Assembly (NCBI RefSeq): GCF_026262505.1
Contig: NC_067205.1
Coordinates: 3,844,001-3,908,000, forward strand
Length of the DNA stretch: 64,000 nucleotides
Direction of reading: 5' to 3'
Source: Trichomonas vaginalis G3
Taxonomy: Eukaryota; Parabasalia; Trichomonadida; Trichomonadidae
Made by a program: the position numbers and the translations under genes. Under the pieces are notes generated by a model that saw nothing but the letters and a program-made list of their open reading frames with translations, was not told where the DNA came from and did no database searches. Positions 62,689 to 64,000 of this stretch are shown here, piece by piece (positions within the stretch are counted from its first letter, which is position 1; every line of letters starts with the position of its first letter).

Positions 62689-63565
62689 TCATTCTTCCTC
62701 TTTGAAGTTATCGAAATACTCTGTTATTTTTTCCTTTAACAATGGTAAGTCTTCTTTGAATGTAAGTATTGTGCAACCTTTGATGTCATAGTGTGTTTGA
62801 GGAAGAGTATTTTTGACAATTTCCTTTATTTGCTCATTCGGTGTCATTGAAATCGGTAAGTTTTCACGATAGAACCAGTTTCTGTCAGATTTGTAAATCT
62901 TAGCAAGGTCATAAAAGCTTTTGTTGTTTCTTCTGACTAAATGCAACATAACCATATCTCTGTCTTCTTCATTTTCCATCTCTTCAGCGTAAATCATATA
63001 CTTATAACTCTTTTCCTTTCCTTTTGGTACTGAACGTGGTATTCTTTTCTGTATGCTTTTGTCTTTGGATTCAATGACTTCATCTTTTGCTTGAAGTTTC
63101 TTTTCCATCTGTTCGCGTTCTTGTCTGTGAATTTCGTCAAGAAGTTTACAAACATACCAAGCATAACGAGGTGAAGCCCACATTGCTACAACATTTACGA
63201 GAAGTCTATGAACATAATATCCTCTCAAACCGTTTGGCAATTTTTCACGATTTTCATAGAGTTTTGGCGACTGGGGTTTTTTACCTACTCGCTGTTCTTC
63301 ACTGTTTTCAGAAAAAAGTATGTCTCGCTGTGCTTCATTTAATAGTTCAATAGTTTTGGTTCCTAAACCAGTCTTTAGGAAGTTTAGTATCTGGAGCATA
63401 ACATGCTGTCAAAATACTTTGCATTTGGTACATGTCATCTTTGACTGAACGAATGAGACGTAACTGTTTGTTATATTGTATGTACTCGTATTCTTCATTT
63501 ATTGCTTCATGGACTATAACTGTTGTTGTGTTCTCTGATGTTGTCATTACTGTCTTTACATACAA
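62689..63565 (-). pseudogene. KilA-N family protein locus of P2 (broken about once)
   Basis: The KilA-N core is visible (GYYVHRLLVNVVAMWASPRY), preceded by a variable region and an N-terminal EYEYIQYNKQLRLIRSVKDD part, and followed by a coiled-coil linker and a conserved C-terminal domain (RRNNKSFYDLAKIYKSDRNW, HYDIKGCTILTFKEDLPLL). KilA-N proteins with such an additional C-terminal domain occur in large DNA viruses. The locus appears broken about once. The P1 remnants at 23666-25047 are its relatives. Confidence 0.65.
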
Positions 63566-63595
63566 AATAAAAAATAAATAAAAATAAAATTAGCG
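63566..63595 (-). promoter_or_regulatory. AT-rich leader of the P2 KilA-N locus
   Basis: On the minus strand: TATTTATTTTTTATTTTGTA, then TGTAAAGACAGTA and the start codon. The same TATTTTGTATGTAAAGACAG stands before both P1 remnants (about 23735 and 24210). Confidence 0.5.
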
Positions 63596-63653
63596 TTATT
63601 TTTTCTGAGATAAACACTATTTCTTCACAACATTAAATTTTATCCTGTATGAA

Positions 63654-64000
63654 ATGACTTTAAAAAGATTATTGACTGACTTCGAATACTATCTCATTGA
63701 CGCACTGACAGACCCTCAAAACTGTGTTGAAAGTTCTTTAAGCTTTAAGATTGAAGGTACGACGCATTTTGTCTTCACTTACGTATTGAAAGAATATGAC
63801 CGTTATCATAACGAAGTGAATCAAACACTAATAAAATTTGTAGATAAAAAATTGGTTAACAATGAATATTTTAAACGTGAAGACCCAAACACTGCTGGAG
63901 ATGATGAAGAATACAGACAAGCTATTGAAAAAAATAACGCAAGATTAGATGCAATAGAAAAGAAGTTTAATGAATGTCTTACAAACACGTATGAATATCT
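63654..64000 (+). CDS. P2 counterpart of the 151-aa P1 protein (runs off the window)
   Basis: The frame begins at the ATG at 63654 (MTLKRLLTDFEYYLIDAL) and is open to the window edge, at least 115 codons. An ATG five bases earlier (63649) is immediately closed by a stop, so it is not used. LKEYDRYHNE, IKFVDKKLVNNEYFKRED and EKKFNECL align with FWEYDKNHKT, FKFVNDRLVDRDDASWRD and QQKFLECKEG of the P1 protein at 26401-26856. Function unknown. Confidence 0.65.
   Translation, partial: MTLKRLLTDFEYYLIDALTDPQNCVESSLSFKIEGTTHFVFTYVLKEYDRYHNEVNQTLIKFVDKKLVNNEYFKREDPNTAGDDEEYRQAIEKNNARLDAIEKKFNECLTNTYEY

Larger units (their letters stand above)
53027..64000 (+). mobile_element. Polinton P2, left part (continues past the window)
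   Basis: Starts at about 53027 with AGTATCCCTAAGTC; Polinton ends typically begin with AG. It contains a long protein-primed-type DNA polymerase, a double-jelly-roll capsid locus, a penton-like gene and a KilA-N locus. Its terminus is unlike that of P1 (GGTAGTGGGGC), so it is a different family, but several small genes have counterparts in P1. In the visible 11 kb about two or three loci are broken; the rest look whole. The right end lies outside the window. The low number of breaks points to a fairly young copy. Confidence 0.75.

Overview
The window looks like a piece of a trichomonad parasite genome, most likely Trichomonas vaginalis or a close relative. The support is the mix of lineage-expanded surface-type families (several Gly_rich proteins, two Pmp-like beta-helix proteins, one BspA-like leucine-rich-repeat fragment), AT-rich spacers, no visible introns, and a large share of the DNA belonging to Polinton/Maverick-type elements. 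The species is an inference, because no rRNA or marker gene is present.

Layout. (1) 1-2697 is one end of a Polinton (P0). (2) After a 163-bp spacer, 2861-9074 is the end of a second Polinton (PA), cut by a 25-base run of N at 9075-9099. (3) 9100-36180 is a third, much longer Polinton copy (P1). Its right terminus is clear, its left terminus is not seen. PA is an inverted copy of the right 6.2 kb of P1. Sequence left of about 18 kb is full of small insertions and deletions relative to the clean copy, which looks like poor consensus quality at least as much as biological decay. (4) 36181-53026 is host DNA: four Gly_rich genes of one subtype (A1-A4), three of another (B1-B3), two Pmp-like genes, a BspA-like fragment, one 314-aa unknown gene and a 225-aa charged protein. 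B3 is split by a 1.7-kb insertion with terminal inverted repeats that carries nearly six copies of a 250-bp unit, each unit being four long hairpins in a row. (5) 53027-64000 is a Polinton of a different family (P2), inserted into the 5' part of the 225-aa host gene and running off the window.

Polinton contents. P1 carries a family-B DNA polymerase, a KilA-N DNA-binding protein, an A32-type packaging ATPase, an SF3 (D5-like) helicase locus, minor and major capsid protein loci and a long structural-type locus. The capsid and helicase genes lie on the minus strand and the polymerase and KilA-N genes on the plus strand. P2 carries a much longer, exonuclease-bearing protein-primed-type polymerase, capsid loci, a KilA-N locus and several small genes with counterparts in P1. 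No integrase or adenovirus-type protease could be recognised. Both elements are treated as fossils: each has loci that look whole and loci that are broken, roughly a dozen breaks in the clean part of P1 and a few in the visible part of P2.

The two element families share small AT-rich gene leaders and an interspersed palindromic spacer repeat built on GGTGA/TCACC. That shared repeat, together with the four-hairpin satellite, is the least explained structure here.
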